NCBI GenBank assembly: GCA_033584155.1
Contig: CP138355.1
Coordinates: 1,689,501 to 1,753,500 of the forward strand
Source of the DNA: Candidatus Electrothrix scaldis
GTDB taxonomy: Bacteria > Desulfobacterota > Desulfobulbia > Desulfobulbales > Desulfobulbaceae
Direction of reading: 5' to 3'
Length of the DNA: 64,000 nucleotides
The number at the start of each line of letters is the position of its first letter. Position 1 is the first letter of the stretch. Shown one piece after another: positions 27,860 through 37,168 of the stretch. The position numbers were made by a program, and so were the translations under genes. The notes below the pieces were generated by a model, which saw only the letters and a list, made by a program, of their open reading frames with translations, did no database searches and had not been told where the DNA came from.

Positions 27860-28265
27860 CACGAATGTCCTGGTTTATGCAGCGATAACACAGGATATTA
27901 ATAAACAAAAGATTTCTGATCGTCTGATTGAAGAGACTGTTCGGGACGGGACAATGACCCTTTCCCCTTTAGTCATCAGTGAATTTGTTTTTGTGCTGTC
28001 AAAATTAAAAATCTCCAGAGAATTAATTGAGGCAGCTCTGGCACTGTATGAACCTTTTGCCAAAAATGCCATTGAGCCCTCAATGGTTTTTGAGGCTGCT
28101 GCATTATGCAACGACTTGGGCCGAGGAAAGAGTATCAATGATGCAGTCCATCTGAAATTTGCCGAGCAATACTGTCGAAAAATTGTGACCTTTGACAGCG
28201 ACTTCAAAATGTTTAAAAAACACTCCGATTGTCATAGCGAGATACTCTCCAACGACTCTGATTAA
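27846..28265 (+). CDS. PIN-domain ribonuclease toxin (VapC family)
   Basis: 139 residues. The PIN acidic set is visible: Asp in MIFFDTNVLVYAA, Glu in LVISEFVFVLSK, Asp in SINDAVHLKFAE and Asp in VTFDSDFKMF. It belongs to the single-domain VapC toxins that cleave structured RNA. The gene is translationally coupled to the antitoxin upstream. This is the second VapBC-type pair in the window and is not closely similar to the one at 20.4 kb. Confidence 0.9.
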   Translation: MIFFDTNVLVYAAITQDINKQKISDRLIEETVRDGTMTLSPLVISEFVFVLSKLKISRELIEAALALYEPFAKNAIEPSMVFEAAALCNDLGRGKSINDAVHLKFAEQYCRKIVTFDSDFKMFKKHSDCHSEILSNDSD

Positions 28266-28370
28266 CTAACAAAAAAATGGACAGAGCCTGTTGATTACAT
28301 ACCCCACCGGGCAAAGCCTTCCGCCACAAAAAAACAAACCACCCCTCAGTCATGCCGGTCATTTCACCAG

Positions 28371-28481
28371 CACCCGCTCTTTGCAGAAAATCTTGATCCA
28401 GGAGCCATCCTGCGTCACTTGGAATTGAAAGCTGGTCGCATCACTCCCGGTCGCACCCTTGTCTTTTTTGATGAAATATAA
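28371..28481 (+). pseudogene. Second orphan fragment of the DUF4143-type ATPase gene
   Basis: 37 codons with the same limits as 24173-24283 (HPLFAENLDPGAILRHLEL, then GRITPGRTLVFFDEI and a stop). It is closer to the intact gene than the first fragment is. It lies 250 bp upstream of that gene. The rest of 28266-28727 holds C-rich sequence shared in part with 24030-24130 (CGCCCCAACGAAATTT and CCTTATCC blocks) and no gene. Confidence 0.75.
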
Positions 28482-28727
28482 GCGAATTGATAACTTACAA
28501 TAACTCCATTACGCCCCAACGAAATTTTAGAATCAATAACGGAATATTTCACCAGCAGAAGACCCCTTATCCTCTCTCCCCACTCCTCGCCATGAAAAAT
28601 CAACAACCCTTGATTTCCTACTCTTTCTTTGCTGAAACACCCTTGACTTTCTACTATAAAGTACAATATTCTTCCTTTATAATTCAGCTTACCTGTACAG
28701 ATCGCATAATATTCTCAAGGTGCAAAA

Positions 28728-30041
28728 TTGAAAAGAATCGCAGAAAAACAAATCATTACCTGGAAAGATTCCCCGCGCCGAAAACCCCTGATCATCCGTG
28801 GGGCACGTCAGGTCGGGAAAACCTGGCTTGTGGACAATGTTCTGGCAAAGCAATTTGAAGGATACGTCAAGATAGATCTGGAAAAACGACGGGATCTGCA
28901 TCCGCTCTTTGCGGATAATCTTGATCCGGGAGCTATCCTCCGTCATCTGGAACTGGCAGCCGGGCGCATCATTCCCGGTCGTACCCTTGTTTTTTTTGAT
29001 GAAATCCAGGCATGCCCCAGGGCGATCATGGCCCTGCGCTATTTCTTTGAGGAAATGCCGGAGCTTCATGTTGTTGCTGCTGGCTCTCTGCTGGAGTTCG
29101 CCTTTGGAGAGATTTCGGTTCCAGTGGGACGAGTGCAGTATCTGTACATGCACCCCATGACCTTTTACGAGTACCTCCTTGCTTTGGGCAAAGAAACGGT
29201 TGCCGAGTATACGCTTCAAGCACCGGAAACGGTTGCCGAGTCCATCCAGCAGGCTGTTTTGACGGAACTGCGGCAGTATTTTTTTATCGGAGGGATGCCG
29301 GAATGCGTCAAGACCTTTCGTAACTCCGGGTCAATGCTTGCCTCTTTTCAGGTTCAGTCAGAAATTCTTGACTCATACCGTGATGATTTTGCCAAGTACC
29401 TGCCAAGAATAGACCCTCTCTGCCTTGACGCAGTTTTTCTCAATGCGGCAAAAGGTGTGGGAGAACAGCTCAAATATACCCGCCTCAATGCAGGTCACTC
29501 CGGCCAGATGAACCGCAAGGCCTTTGACCTGTTGGTGAAGGCAAAATTACTCCATAAGATTCCTTCCTGTGATCCCAGTGGACTTCCCCTTGGTGCGACG
29601 GCCAACCTGAAAAAATTCAAGGCATCCATGCTGGACATCGGCCTGATGCAACGGCTCTGTCAGGTACCGGCAAAGACCGAGCTGCTTCAGGAAGATCTGC
29701 TGGCGATGTACAAAGGAAAACTCGCAGAGCAGTTTGTTGCTCAGGAGCTGCTGGCTTGGCACAGTTCAGAGCTTTTTTATTGGGCACGGGCTGCCCGTAG
29801 CAGTACTGCAGAAGTGGATTTTCTTGTTGTCCGGCAGGGAAAGATCTATCCGGTGGAGGTGAAGTCAGGTGCAGGTGGAAGCATGAAAAGCCTCCACCTG
29901 ATGTTGGAGAAATATTCGAACTGTCCGCAGGGACTGGTGTTGTACAGCGGTTGCAGGTGTGAGTTGCCTGAGCAGAAGCTGTTGTTTCTGCCCCTGTACT
30001 GTGCTGCTCTGATCGGGGATATGCGGTGGGATGCGGGGTGA
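28728..30041 (+). CDS. DUF4143-family AAA ATPase, intact
   Basis: 437 residues. TTG 28728 has AAGG seven bases upstream and is the best start. The P-loop is GARQVGKTW, Walker B is LVFFDEIQACP, and the sensor region is HVVAAGSLLEF. A winged-helix-like middle (TRLNAGHSGQMNRKAFDLL) precedes the DUF4143 C-terminus with EVDFLVVRQGKIYPVEVKSG, a PD-(D/E)XK-like motif that may be a nuclease remnant. The family occurs in many copies in some genomes, often next to toxin-antitoxin genes, as here. Its role is unknown; a regulatory or mobile-element function has been suggested for such ATPases, but nothing here proves it. Confidence 0.9.
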   Translation: MKRIAEKQIITWKDSPRRKPLIIRGARQVGKTWLVDNVLAKQFEGYVKIDLEKRRDLHPLFADNLDPGAILRHLELAAGRIIPGRTLVFFDEIQACPRAIMALRYFFEEMPELHVVAAGSLLEFAFGEISVPVGRVQYLYMHPMTFYEYLLALGKETVAEYTLQAPETVAESIQQAVLTELRQYFFIGGMPECVKTFRNSGSMLASFQVQSEILDSYRDDFAKYLPRIDPLCLDAVFLNAAKGVGEQLKYTRLNAGHSGQMNRKAFDLLVKAKLLHKIPSCDPSGLPLGATANLKKFKASMLDIGLMQRLCQVPAKTELLQEDLLAMYKGKLAEQFVAQELLAWHSSELFYWARAARSSTAEVDFLVVRQGKIYPVEVKSGAGGSMKSLHLMLEKYSNCPQGLVLYSGCRCELPEQKLLFLPLYCAALIGDMRWDAG

Positions 30042-30086
30042 TTTTCGGTTATTAATCAGAGACGACCCCTTATGTGCTTGGGCATT

Positions 30087-31652
30087 TTACACCCAAACCA
30101 TAAATATTTCCTTACCCTGAACCATCACTTTCTCCTGCCGATACTCCATCTTTTTTCGGAAATCAAAGATGACAAGAAAGCCCTGGTTCTGCCCTTGGCG
30201 GTCCAGATAATCAACAAGCTGGGCGATTCCTTTTTTATGCTGCTCTGCTCCCTTCCAGATTTTCAGTTCATTGATATATTTTTGCCGATTATAGGTGATG
30301 ACCACATCCAGCCGTTTTTCTTCTGAGATCTGCACCTCCTTGAAATCAAAGCCGTGGCCGTTGATGATCGGTTTGAGAAAGGCCAGATAGAGAAGCCGCC
30401 AGTTTCTTTCCACAAAAGCCGTGTCTTTCGGGCTGTACTGTTCTTTCATGAACAGCTGGAATTTCGTTAATACCTTTTCAAAGTCCAGGGTGCGTTCATG
30501 GGTAATGAACTGATTCTGATAGCTGTACTGTTCTATGTTTTTATCTATGAGCTGCCCGATCTTGAGGTTCAGGGTGATGTAGTTATAGATCCTTTCTTTA
30601 TAGATAAGATTATGAATATGAAGAGGTTGAGTTCTATCCCTGCCGAAAATGCCGTAGGTGACGCCCTGACTGATCAGACGGTTGTCTTCGCTGTACTCCA
30701 GCTGAATATCCTTGAGCAGGATGTTTTCCACCAGCCTGTACAGTTCGCTGTTGTTTTCCAGGTTCTTGATCAAACTCTCAAAGTTCGTGTTTTTTTCCCG
30801 CAGGATATGATCAACGGCCCGGTCAACATCTTCTTTCTGCCATGAACTGTCAGGCTGCATGATAATGGTATCAAGCAGATAACAGAGTTTACTGACCAGA
30901 AAGGGATGGCCCGAGGTAAAGAAATGGAGGCGGTGGGCCACAGCATCAATATCCAGAGCAACCTTTCGTTCGTCCGCATACTCCTGAAGCATCGTTTCAA
31001 TGTCAGAGGAAGAAAAGGTGAGATCAATCTCGAAATCCGCCGCAATATTCCAGGGGCTGTTTGTGCCGCCGGATTCCGGGCTGATCTTATGCTTCATATT
31101 TTTCACATCATGGACCCCGGCCAGAATCACGCTGTGAAAGGTGGAGTCTTCTCCCTCGTTCCGGGCCAGATACTTACTCCGCAGCAGGCCGAGAAATTGG
31201 AGGAAAAGGGCGTTGTCCGTGGCCGCATCTGTCTCGTCGATCAGCAGGACGACTTTGTTCTCCTTGGTGAACTCGGTGATAAAAGCGTCCAGATCTGTAA
31301 AGGTTTGAGAAGAACCGACGGTTGCGGTCTTCAGCCTTTCTTTCATGTCATGCAGGACGCATTGTTTTTTCAGCAGCGAGAGGAAGGCGGTGGAAAAAGC
31401 GGCTTCATCGGCAAAGGCGGATCGACCCAGAGCCTCAAAGCTGATCTTGAGGGCAAGGTATTCCTTTTCGCTTCGCAACCTTTTTGCCAGCAGAAACATG
31501 AAGGTACTTTTGCCGTATTGTCGAGGTCGATTGACGGTGAAGTATTCCCCGGCATCAATCAGTTCCATGACAGCATCCAGTTTAGCGGAAATATCGACAG
31601 TGAAATGCCGTTCAGGGATGCAGGTGCCGGTGTAATGAAATTTCTTTGTCAT
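30087..31652 (-). CDS. AAA ATPase with C-terminal PD-(D/E)XK nuclease-like domain
   Basis: 521 residues. It opens with FHYTGTCIPERHFTVDIS and the P-loop NRPRQYGKSTF; Walker B is VVLLIDETDAA. The C-terminal end (RLDVVITYNRQKYINELKIW, then KG) is the D-x(n)-E-x-K pattern of PD-(D/E)XK nucleases of the DUF1703 kind. Proteins with this AAA-plus-nuclease order are widespread in Bacteroidetes and delta-proteobacteria and are thought to be mobile or selfish. It is transcribed towards the intact DUF4143 gene. Function unknown. Confidence 0.85.
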   Translation of the reverse strand: MTKKFHYTGTCIPERHFTVDISAKLDAVMELIDAGEYFTVNRPRQYGKSTFMFLLAKRLRSEKEYLALKISFEALGRSAFADEAAFSTAFLSLLKKQCVLHDMKERLKTATVGSSQTFTDLDAFITEFTKENKVVLLIDETDAATDNALFLQFLGLLRSKYLARNEGEDSTFHSVILAGVHDVKNMKHKISPESGGTNSPWNIAADFEIDLTFSSSDIETMLQEYADERKVALDIDAVAHRLHFFTSGHPFLVSKLCYLLDTIIMQPDSSWQKEDVDRAVDHILREKNTNFESLIKNLENNSELYRLVENILLKDIQLEYSEDNRLISQGVTYGIFGRDRTQPLHIHNLIYKERIYNYITLNLKIGQLIDKNIEQYSYQNQFITHERTLDFEKVLTKFQLFMKEQYSPKDTAFVERNWRLLYLAFLKPIINGHGFDFKEVQISEEKRLDVVITYNRQKYINELKIWKGAEQHKKGIAQLVDYLDRQGQNQGFLVIFDFRKKMEYRQEKVMVQGKEIFMVWV

Positions 31653-31709
31653 GTTATCTGTATGGAACCATCAGCCGTCAATTAGAAATTTTTTAATTTT
31701 CCCTTCCAC

Positions 31710-32969
31710 TTAAAAAGTCTCCTCACGAGACGGGTCAGCCGCAAAGATGGTCAGCATAAGTTCCGCGTCATCCAGAAGCCGATATTTCGGTCGTCGACCG
31801 GACAACTCTTCGCTTACCGAGAGAATAATGGGAACACCTTCTCCCCGTTTATCCATGAGGTATTTGCGCTCGGAAGGGAAATCCTCAAAAGGCAGCGGGC
31901 AGCGGGCAAGCAGACTGGTGAGTAGTTCATTCCGGGCTGCCTGACGCAACGGGAGCGTATCAATCGTCATAGTGTTGGGGATTGCTCCAGGAGAGAATAG
32001 CTCAATTCGGTCTGAAAACATATGCAGCCGGATTTTTGATCCCTGGATGGAATAATCCCTGTGCGCAACAGCGTTCACCATGGCTTCAAGGATAGCCTGA
32101 ATTGAATATTGAGGAATATCCTGTCGTCCGAAATCTTTGAGGGCAGCATTTTTCATATTTTTTGCAACAAAGTTAACTGCCTCGGAGATCTGTATATCCA
32201 GCGGCCCGCAGATATCTCTTGCGTCCGTTTGATAGGCTGCATTACGCTCTTTTCCTCTGTAGCAGACAGCCTGAATAAAGGCGTTGGTGATAAATTGTTC
32301 CGGCTGTTGAGTTGCCATGAGTACTCCGCTGACGCTAGGGCAGACCTTACCGTCCTCGTCTTGGGTGAGCAATTTGAGCTTCAGTAGAAATTCATCATCG
32401 TCATTCGGAGATAAAGGAGTTTTGAATTTTTGCCAGAGCGTCTTTTCTAGGCTATTCGGGAGAGCCGTCATAACGGCCTGTTCATCAAATCTGATTATTC
32501 TGGCCTGACTCCGCTGCTGAAAAAGTCTGGCTAAGACATCCGGTGCCATCTGTCGTTTTGAGCTGCCGATTCGATGGAAATATCCGTTTGGACTTTGATG
32601 AACATAGAGACTCTTCGGGACATCAATTCGCAGAATAACGGGATGTACGTCGCTTTCAGTTACCACCGGGATTTTTCGAATTCGGCAGAATAATTGTGGG
32701 GTAATGAGGTCGTTGCAGATCTCTCGGATCCAGGTTTCAACAAGATCGAGTTTTTCTTTCGGAATACCGATGATTGATCGGGATGTATCGTCAACGCCCA
32801 AGACAAAAACGCCGTTACCGGAATTGGCCATGGCCGCCAGCTCGTCTGCCATACTATTTCTGTGCGGACTGGCTACACGATCACCCTTATACGTAAGATT
32901 TTTCAATTCAAGCGAAGAGTCTTCACCGAGTTGAATGTGTTGCAGCAGTTCATCCGTGGTTTCAAACAT
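31710..32969 (-). CDS. AlbA_2 (Schlafen-like) DNA/RNA-binding protein with GHKL-like ATPase domain
   Basis: 419 residues. The N-terminal AlbA_2 domain is shown by EDSSLELKNLTYKGDRV and MANSGNGVFVLGVDD. The C-terminal half contains LEAMVNAVAHRDYSIQGSKI and LFSPGAIPNTMT, the N-box/G-box of HATPase_c_4. The start ATG 32969 has GGAGG that overlaps the end of the upstream trlF-like gene, so the two are translationally coupled. The AlbA_2-HATPase pair is usually called a transcriptional regulator or helicase-related protein. Together with TrlF, it may be a two-protein defence or RNA-processing unit (inferred). Confidence 0.85.
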   Translation of the reverse strand: MFETTDELLQHIQLGEDSSLELKNLTYKGDRVASPHRNSMADELAAMANSGNGVFVLGVDDTSRSIIGIPKEKLDLVETWIREICNDLITPQLFCRIRKIPVVTESDVHPVILRIDVPKSLYVHQSPNGYFHRIGSSKRQMAPDVLARLFQQRSQARIIRFDEQAVMTALPNSLEKTLWQKFKTPLSPNDDDEFLLKLKLLTQDEDGKVCPSVSGVLMATQQPEQFITNAFIQAVCYRGKERNAAYQTDARDICGPLDIQISEAVNFVAKNMKNAALKDFGRQDIPQYSIQAILEAMVNAVAHRDYSIQGSKIRLHMFSDRIELFSPGAIPNTMTIDTLPLRQAARNELLTSLLARCPLPFEDFPSERKYLMDKRGEGVPIILSVSEELSGRRPKYRLLDDAELMLTIFAADPSREETF

Positions 32970-32971
32970 AT

Positions 32972-35758
32972 CTATGCCTCCAAGGTGATTCGTTTGTACC
33001 GTTTTTCAAAGGCATCACGTCCCCCCTCCATAATCGTGCAAACGGACTCGCGGACAGCGGCTTCTCCGAGTCCGCCCTGTTGCGCAATCTCGACCTGTCC
33101 GTTCTCGAATTTCAGCACATGGACCAGCTCGGCATCGCCGTTAACAACGATATTGGGATTATGGGTAATAATGATGAGCTGCCGTTGAGATTTATATGTT
33201 TTGATCTGCTCAACGATAAGGTCGTAAATCAATGCATTGTCCAGATCATCTTCCGGCTGATCCATGATCAGAGGATCGCTGCCGTGGCTCAAAAGAAAAG
33301 CCAGGATCGCTGCTGCCTTTTGTCCGGCAGATCCTTTTTCCAGACGATCAAATTTTTTGGAAGAAGGATCCTTGGAGTATTTAACCCGTAGCAGATCTTC
33401 GGGCCACCAGACAGCAAGCCGATCAAAGATTGCGGGTTGGTTGTCATACATTTTTTTCAGGCGGTTATCAAAAGCACCATGATTGCCGTTGCCTTCTCCT
33501 TTGGCGATATCAAAGGTTTTTTCTTTAACACATGCAATGAGATCAGGCAGCTCGGAGGCAGGTGTCTTTGTCTCCTCCCATCTGCGAAGTGGGTATAGAA
33601 TCCCTTGTTTGCTCTCCGGGTCGTACACTGAGCCGGTAAATTTTCCATAATCAAGATTGAGCAGACTCCTATATTCGTTTTCCAGGCTGCTCGCATCACC
33701 GAAAGGAATTAGCTCCATGCGTACCAATGGGCTGTTTCCGATGACCTTGTTAAGAAATTCCTGTCGTTTTTCAAGTAACTCCGTTCGCAGTGCAAGAAGT
33801 TCGTTCAAGGCCTCGCCAATTTGTTTATCTATATTCTTTATCTCGTTCCGCACAGACTCCAGCTTGCTCAACCGGTGCTGTAATCGGTTACGCTCCTGAA
33901 CCCATTCGCCGTACAGTGAAATACTCACCGAACTGTTTTTTTCTTCGTATTCTTCGACCAAATGCTCATATGCGGTGATGCTCGCCTGAACCGCGAGAAA
34001 CCAGTCGCTTGATGAAATTTTCGTTGTTCGCCTTTCTTGTAATGCCTCAACCCGCCTAGCTAACTGCTCTAATGCAGTGCTCACCGCTTGCACTTCCTGT
34101 GCGCTCTGTTCGTGAACAGTTTGTATTTCCTCTCGCGTCTCATCATGTTCTTCAAAGAGATGTTGCGGGAAATCAGACAACTCGGCTGATGCAGCAAGCT
34201 CACGAAGTTCGTGCGAAAGATTATCAAATATGCTGTCATCAAACAGGCTGTTTTTTTGCTGGCTCCTTTTCTGGTATTGCTTCAGCACTTCCCCATGCCC
34301 TTTTTCCTCATACAACTTCAGGTCATTGATCACATCATTGAGTTTGGCGCGAAGCTGCGGTTCTGTTTCAAGTTGCCGTACCAACTCCCTTTGCTGCTCC
34401 CGGAGTTGCAGAAAGCGACTTTCCACAGTTTTCCACCGAGCCTGCCATTCAGCACGGTTCACCTCGGGAGATCGGTCTATAATATCAAGGAGTCCTCGCG
34501 GGTTTGCCGCAAGTTCGTTGATTTGTTTCTGGCTGAAGATGCTTATCGGAAATCGTTCGGTCAGGTCGCCCGATTCAATTCCCTGCCAGCCGGATTCGGT
34601 CTGTTCTTCCAGCACGGTCTCGGCACCATCGAACCGCCAGCGCAGGCGATAAATTTTGCCCCGACGATGAACTTCAAGCAGAATTTCGGTCTCATTACGC
34701 ATGACCCCGTTCTGCTTCGAAAGCTGCATGAACCTGTCAAGTTCCCTCTTTACTTGGGGTGCTCCCTCATTCAATTCCTGATCACGCCGTGCTGCTATGC
34801 GGATTGACTCAAGCACTGTCGATTTTCCTGTGCCTCTACCACCGATGATGGAATTAAAGTGAGGGTGCAGGGATAAGGTGAACGGGCGGCCCTTAATGCG
34901 TCCGCAATGCTGCATGGACTGAATGGTTAATTTTGACAGGAAGCTCTCAGGTAGCTGATTTGGGTCTTCCTGCTGGTTTTTGACAGAGAAGGTATGATCT
35001 GACAAGGCGAGTCGCAGCCCTTCAATAGCCGGGCTACTCATTTTGATCCAGCTGAAATGTCGTCCTATTTGATCAGGTTTGTGGGCATCGGAGCCACCTA
35101 CTTTTGCAAGGCGGTCCACAGCCTTTCTTAAGACAGGATCGGCCTTGTCGAATGTATGCGGATCGCAAAATTCAGCAACCGACAGCTTTTTCAGGATTTT
35201 CTTCAGTTCCGGCTTTAATGAAGTAACATCTTGAAGGAGTCCCTTTGCTCCATCAATGTGCGCAGCAATGGCAATCCCGTTCCCGTTGTTATTTTCTTCT
35301 ATCTTTTGAATTACCTCGACAAAACTTTTGCTGGTACATGTCTGCTGCTCATCACCGTATCCTTTATAAATTCCGCATCCTCCTAACACAGCGGTCACGT
35401 TGCTGGTATCACAGCTTGGATCAAAGACAGCCAGCAGATGAATCCGGCTGCGGTTTCCTGCGACTGTTAGTTCAGCCCCTGGGAAAATTGTCAGCTCTCT
35501 GAACCAAGCTGGCCTGTCTTGCTGATTGGCCAATGTCGTGTTGGCCTTTTTTAATTTATCAATCCAAGCACCAGAGTTATGATCCGTCACCACGACGCAA
35601 TCAAGCTCGGCAAGCATAGCCTGTTTCAGCCATTCTTCAGGGGTAATCTCTTTGCATGAGGTATCTTCACGACCATAATCATTAAGAGATGCGGGCGTGT
35701 GGGTATGGAAATCGAATTTCCACCATTTGTTTCCTGGGAACTCCCATTGCTCGCTCAT
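32972..35758 (-). CDS. TrlF-like protein: PHP domain fused to SMC/RecF-type ATPase
   Basis: 928 residues from ATG 35758; an in-frame TTG at 35773 is an alternative. The N-terminus is a PHP domain with metal-binding His residues (WKFDFHTHTPAS, VVTDHNSGAW, IAIAAHIDGAKG, KVGGSDAHKPDQ). From about residue 300 it is an ABC/SMC-type ATPase: P-loop IIGGRGTGKSTVLES, a long coiled-coil middle (about 480-720), and Walker B with signature-like LIMDQPEDDLDNALIYD and IITHNPNIV. Such PHP-ATPase proteins are known as TrlF family. PHP metals would support phosphoesterase or nuclease activity driven by the ATPase. It is the first gene of a two-gene operon with the AlbA_2 protein. Confidence 0.88.
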   Translation of the reverse strand: MSEQWEFPGNKWWKFDFHTHTPASLNDYGREDTSCKEITPEEWLKQAMLAELDCVVVTDHNSGAWIDKLKKANTTLANQQDRPAWFRELTIFPGAELTVAGNRSRIHLLAVFDPSCDTSNVTAVLGGCGIYKGYGDEQQTCTSKSFVEVIQKIEENNNGNGIAIAAHIDGAKGLLQDVTSLKPELKKILKKLSVAEFCDPHTFDKADPVLRKAVDRLAKVGGSDAHKPDQIGRHFSWIKMSSPAIEGLRLALSDHTFSVKNQQEDPNQLPESFLSKLTIQSMQHCGRIKGRPFTLSLHPHFNSIIGGRGTGKSTVLESIRIAARRDQELNEGAPQVKRELDRFMQLSKQNGVMRNETEILLEVHRRGKIYRLRWRFDGAETVLEEQTESGWQGIESGDLTERFPISIFSQKQINELAANPRGLLDIIDRSPEVNRAEWQARWKTVESRFLQLREQQRELVRQLETEPQLRAKLNDVINDLKLYEEKGHGEVLKQYQKRSQQKNSLFDDSIFDNLSHELRELAASAELSDFPQHLFEEHDETREEIQTVHEQSAQEVQAVSTALEQLARRVEALQERRTTKISSSDWFLAVQASITAYEHLVEEYEEKNSSVSISLYGEWVQERNRLQHRLSKLESVRNEIKNIDKQIGEALNELLALRTELLEKRQEFLNKVIGNSPLVRMELIPFGDASSLENEYRSLLNLDYGKFTGSVYDPESKQGILYPLRRWEETKTPASELPDLIACVKEKTFDIAKGEGNGNHGAFDNRLKKMYDNQPAIFDRLAVWWPEDLLRVKYSKDPSSKKFDRLEKGSAGQKAAAILAFLLSHGSDPLIMDQPEDDLDNALIYDLIVEQIKTYKSQRQLIIITHNPNIVVNGDAELVHVLKFENGQVEIAQQGGLGEAAVRESVCTIMEGGRDAFEKRYKRITLEA

Positions 35759-35926
35759 CTTATATTGTCTCAAGTAAATTGTATTATTTTGATCTCATGG
35801 CTACTGTACAGCGACAGTATACAGGGATGGAACGGGTATGAAATATTAAAAATGGACAACGCAACGGAGGTAAAAGCAATTTCTCCCCTCGGGATAAAGA
35901 GGAGCAGAGCAGAATTTAATCCTGCG

Positions 35927-37165
35927 TCACCTCAAAACAATCTCCTGCTGCACAAAATCCAACTGATTCACCAACGCCTTTATTTTCAAACGGGCCTCCT
36001 GCGCACCAGTTTCCTTGAGGGTGGCAGCCAACTGCTTCTGTAATTCCTTCGATTCCGGCTGCCAGTCATAGGCCTTGCCATGCACATGAATCAACTTCTC
36101 AGCCAGGGTTTGCCATTCCCGAGCGGACAGACCGTGCAAGTCATGGATGTTCAGGCGACGCCAAGCCTTGGCATAGTTTTCCGCAAAATAGGGCTGCTCC
36201 GTCTCAGCACGAGTATCCACCCGCTCGTAATCCTCGCCCTTGACTGTGGCGAAAAAATCATCAGTAAAGGCGAACACCGGGTACAGGCCGTGTAACGGCT
36301 CCTCCGGGCAGAAAAAGCGTTGTAAAATGGCGTAGCTTTTGCGACGTACATTGATCCGGGTCTGGGCAATGGCCTCGGCCTCGTCAAACAGCAGCACCCA
36401 GCCCTTATAGCCCATCTGCTGAAACATAAGGCCCAGTCCTCTGACTAAATCAAAATATGGTTCCCAGCCCTTGCAGACCAGGGATTGCTCCTTGTAAAAG
36501 GAAACCTCACGATATTTCAGGGCCTGCCTGATGCGAACCACGGGCGGCGCATTGCCGTTCAGGGCATTGCTCAGGATCCAGGGAAATTCCCGAGGCCGAA
36601 AAGCAGCATGTTTTTTCAAGCCTTTTTGCCGTCTGGAAAGCTGCATGTTTTCACTCGCCAAGGCGGTGAGCACAGCTTTAAAAACATGGGGCATATCGTC
36701 AGGAATGATTGAGAGGGGATCAGTCTTTTTGCCTTTGAGCTGTTTTGTATATCCCCCTTTGGTCCATTGCTCCCAGACCTTGACCAGCGGGTCAACGCTG
36801 TCAGGAAAGGAAATCTGGCTCACCAGAGCACGGTAGACCTGGCGAAAGTCATGCAGCGGCACTTCCCTGGGATCAAGATTGATTAAGCTGACCGCAAAGC
36901 CCTGTTGCAAGGCCCGTTGGCGCAGATAGGTCAGGCTATGGGATTTTCCCTGACCATAGGAGCCGCACACGCAGAGATGGGTGGACTTGTTCTTGGCTAA
37001 ATCCTGCGCACCCTGATCAAAGACCGTGTTCAATTGGCTCTCACGGGCGGTGAGCAGGCTCACCCCAAAAGGATCAAAAAGCCCCTCCCGTAAGCGTTCC
37101 ACAGCCCGGCGCAAGGTAAAATTATCCGCCTCTTCCAGCATCTGAAAAAAATCCGGCATGTTCAT
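35927..37165 (-). CDS. BrxD-like P-loop ATPase (DUF2791 family), second of the pair
   Basis: 412 residues. P-loop GSYGQGKSHSL, then SLINLDPREVPLHDFRQVYR, and Walker B WVLLFDEAEAIAQTR. This set is typical of the DUF2791 family that includes BREX ATPases BrxC/BrxD. It starts four bases after the stop of a second, more distant DUF2791 protein (37169-38458). No PglZ, methyltransferase or BrxA-like gene is seen in the window, so this is not a recognisable full BREX locus. Confidence 0.85.
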   Translation of the reverse strand: MNMPDFFQMLEEADNFTLRRAVERLREGLFDPFGVSLLTARESQLNTVFDQGAQDLAKNKSTHLCVCGSYGQGKSHSLTYLRQRALQQGFAVSLINLDPREVPLHDFRQVYRALVSQISFPDSVDPLVKVWEQWTKGGYTKQLKGKKTDPLSIIPDDMPHVFKAVLTALASENMQLSRRQKGLKKHAAFRPREFPWILSNALNGNAPPVVRIRQALKYREVSFYKEQSLVCKGWEPYFDLVRGLGLMFQQMGYKGWVLLFDEAEAIAQTRINVRRKSYAILQRFFCPEEPLHGLYPVFAFTDDFFATVKGEDYERVDTRAETEQPYFAENYAKAWRRLNIHDLHGLSAREWQTLAEKLIHVHGKAYDWQPESKELQKQLAATLKETGAQEARLKIKALVNQLDFVQQEIVLR

Positions 37166-37168
37166 TGC

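Noticed and set aside
30090-31685. Plus-strand open frames opposite the AAA-nuclease gene
   Set aside because: Antisense shadows with no start signals or domain content.
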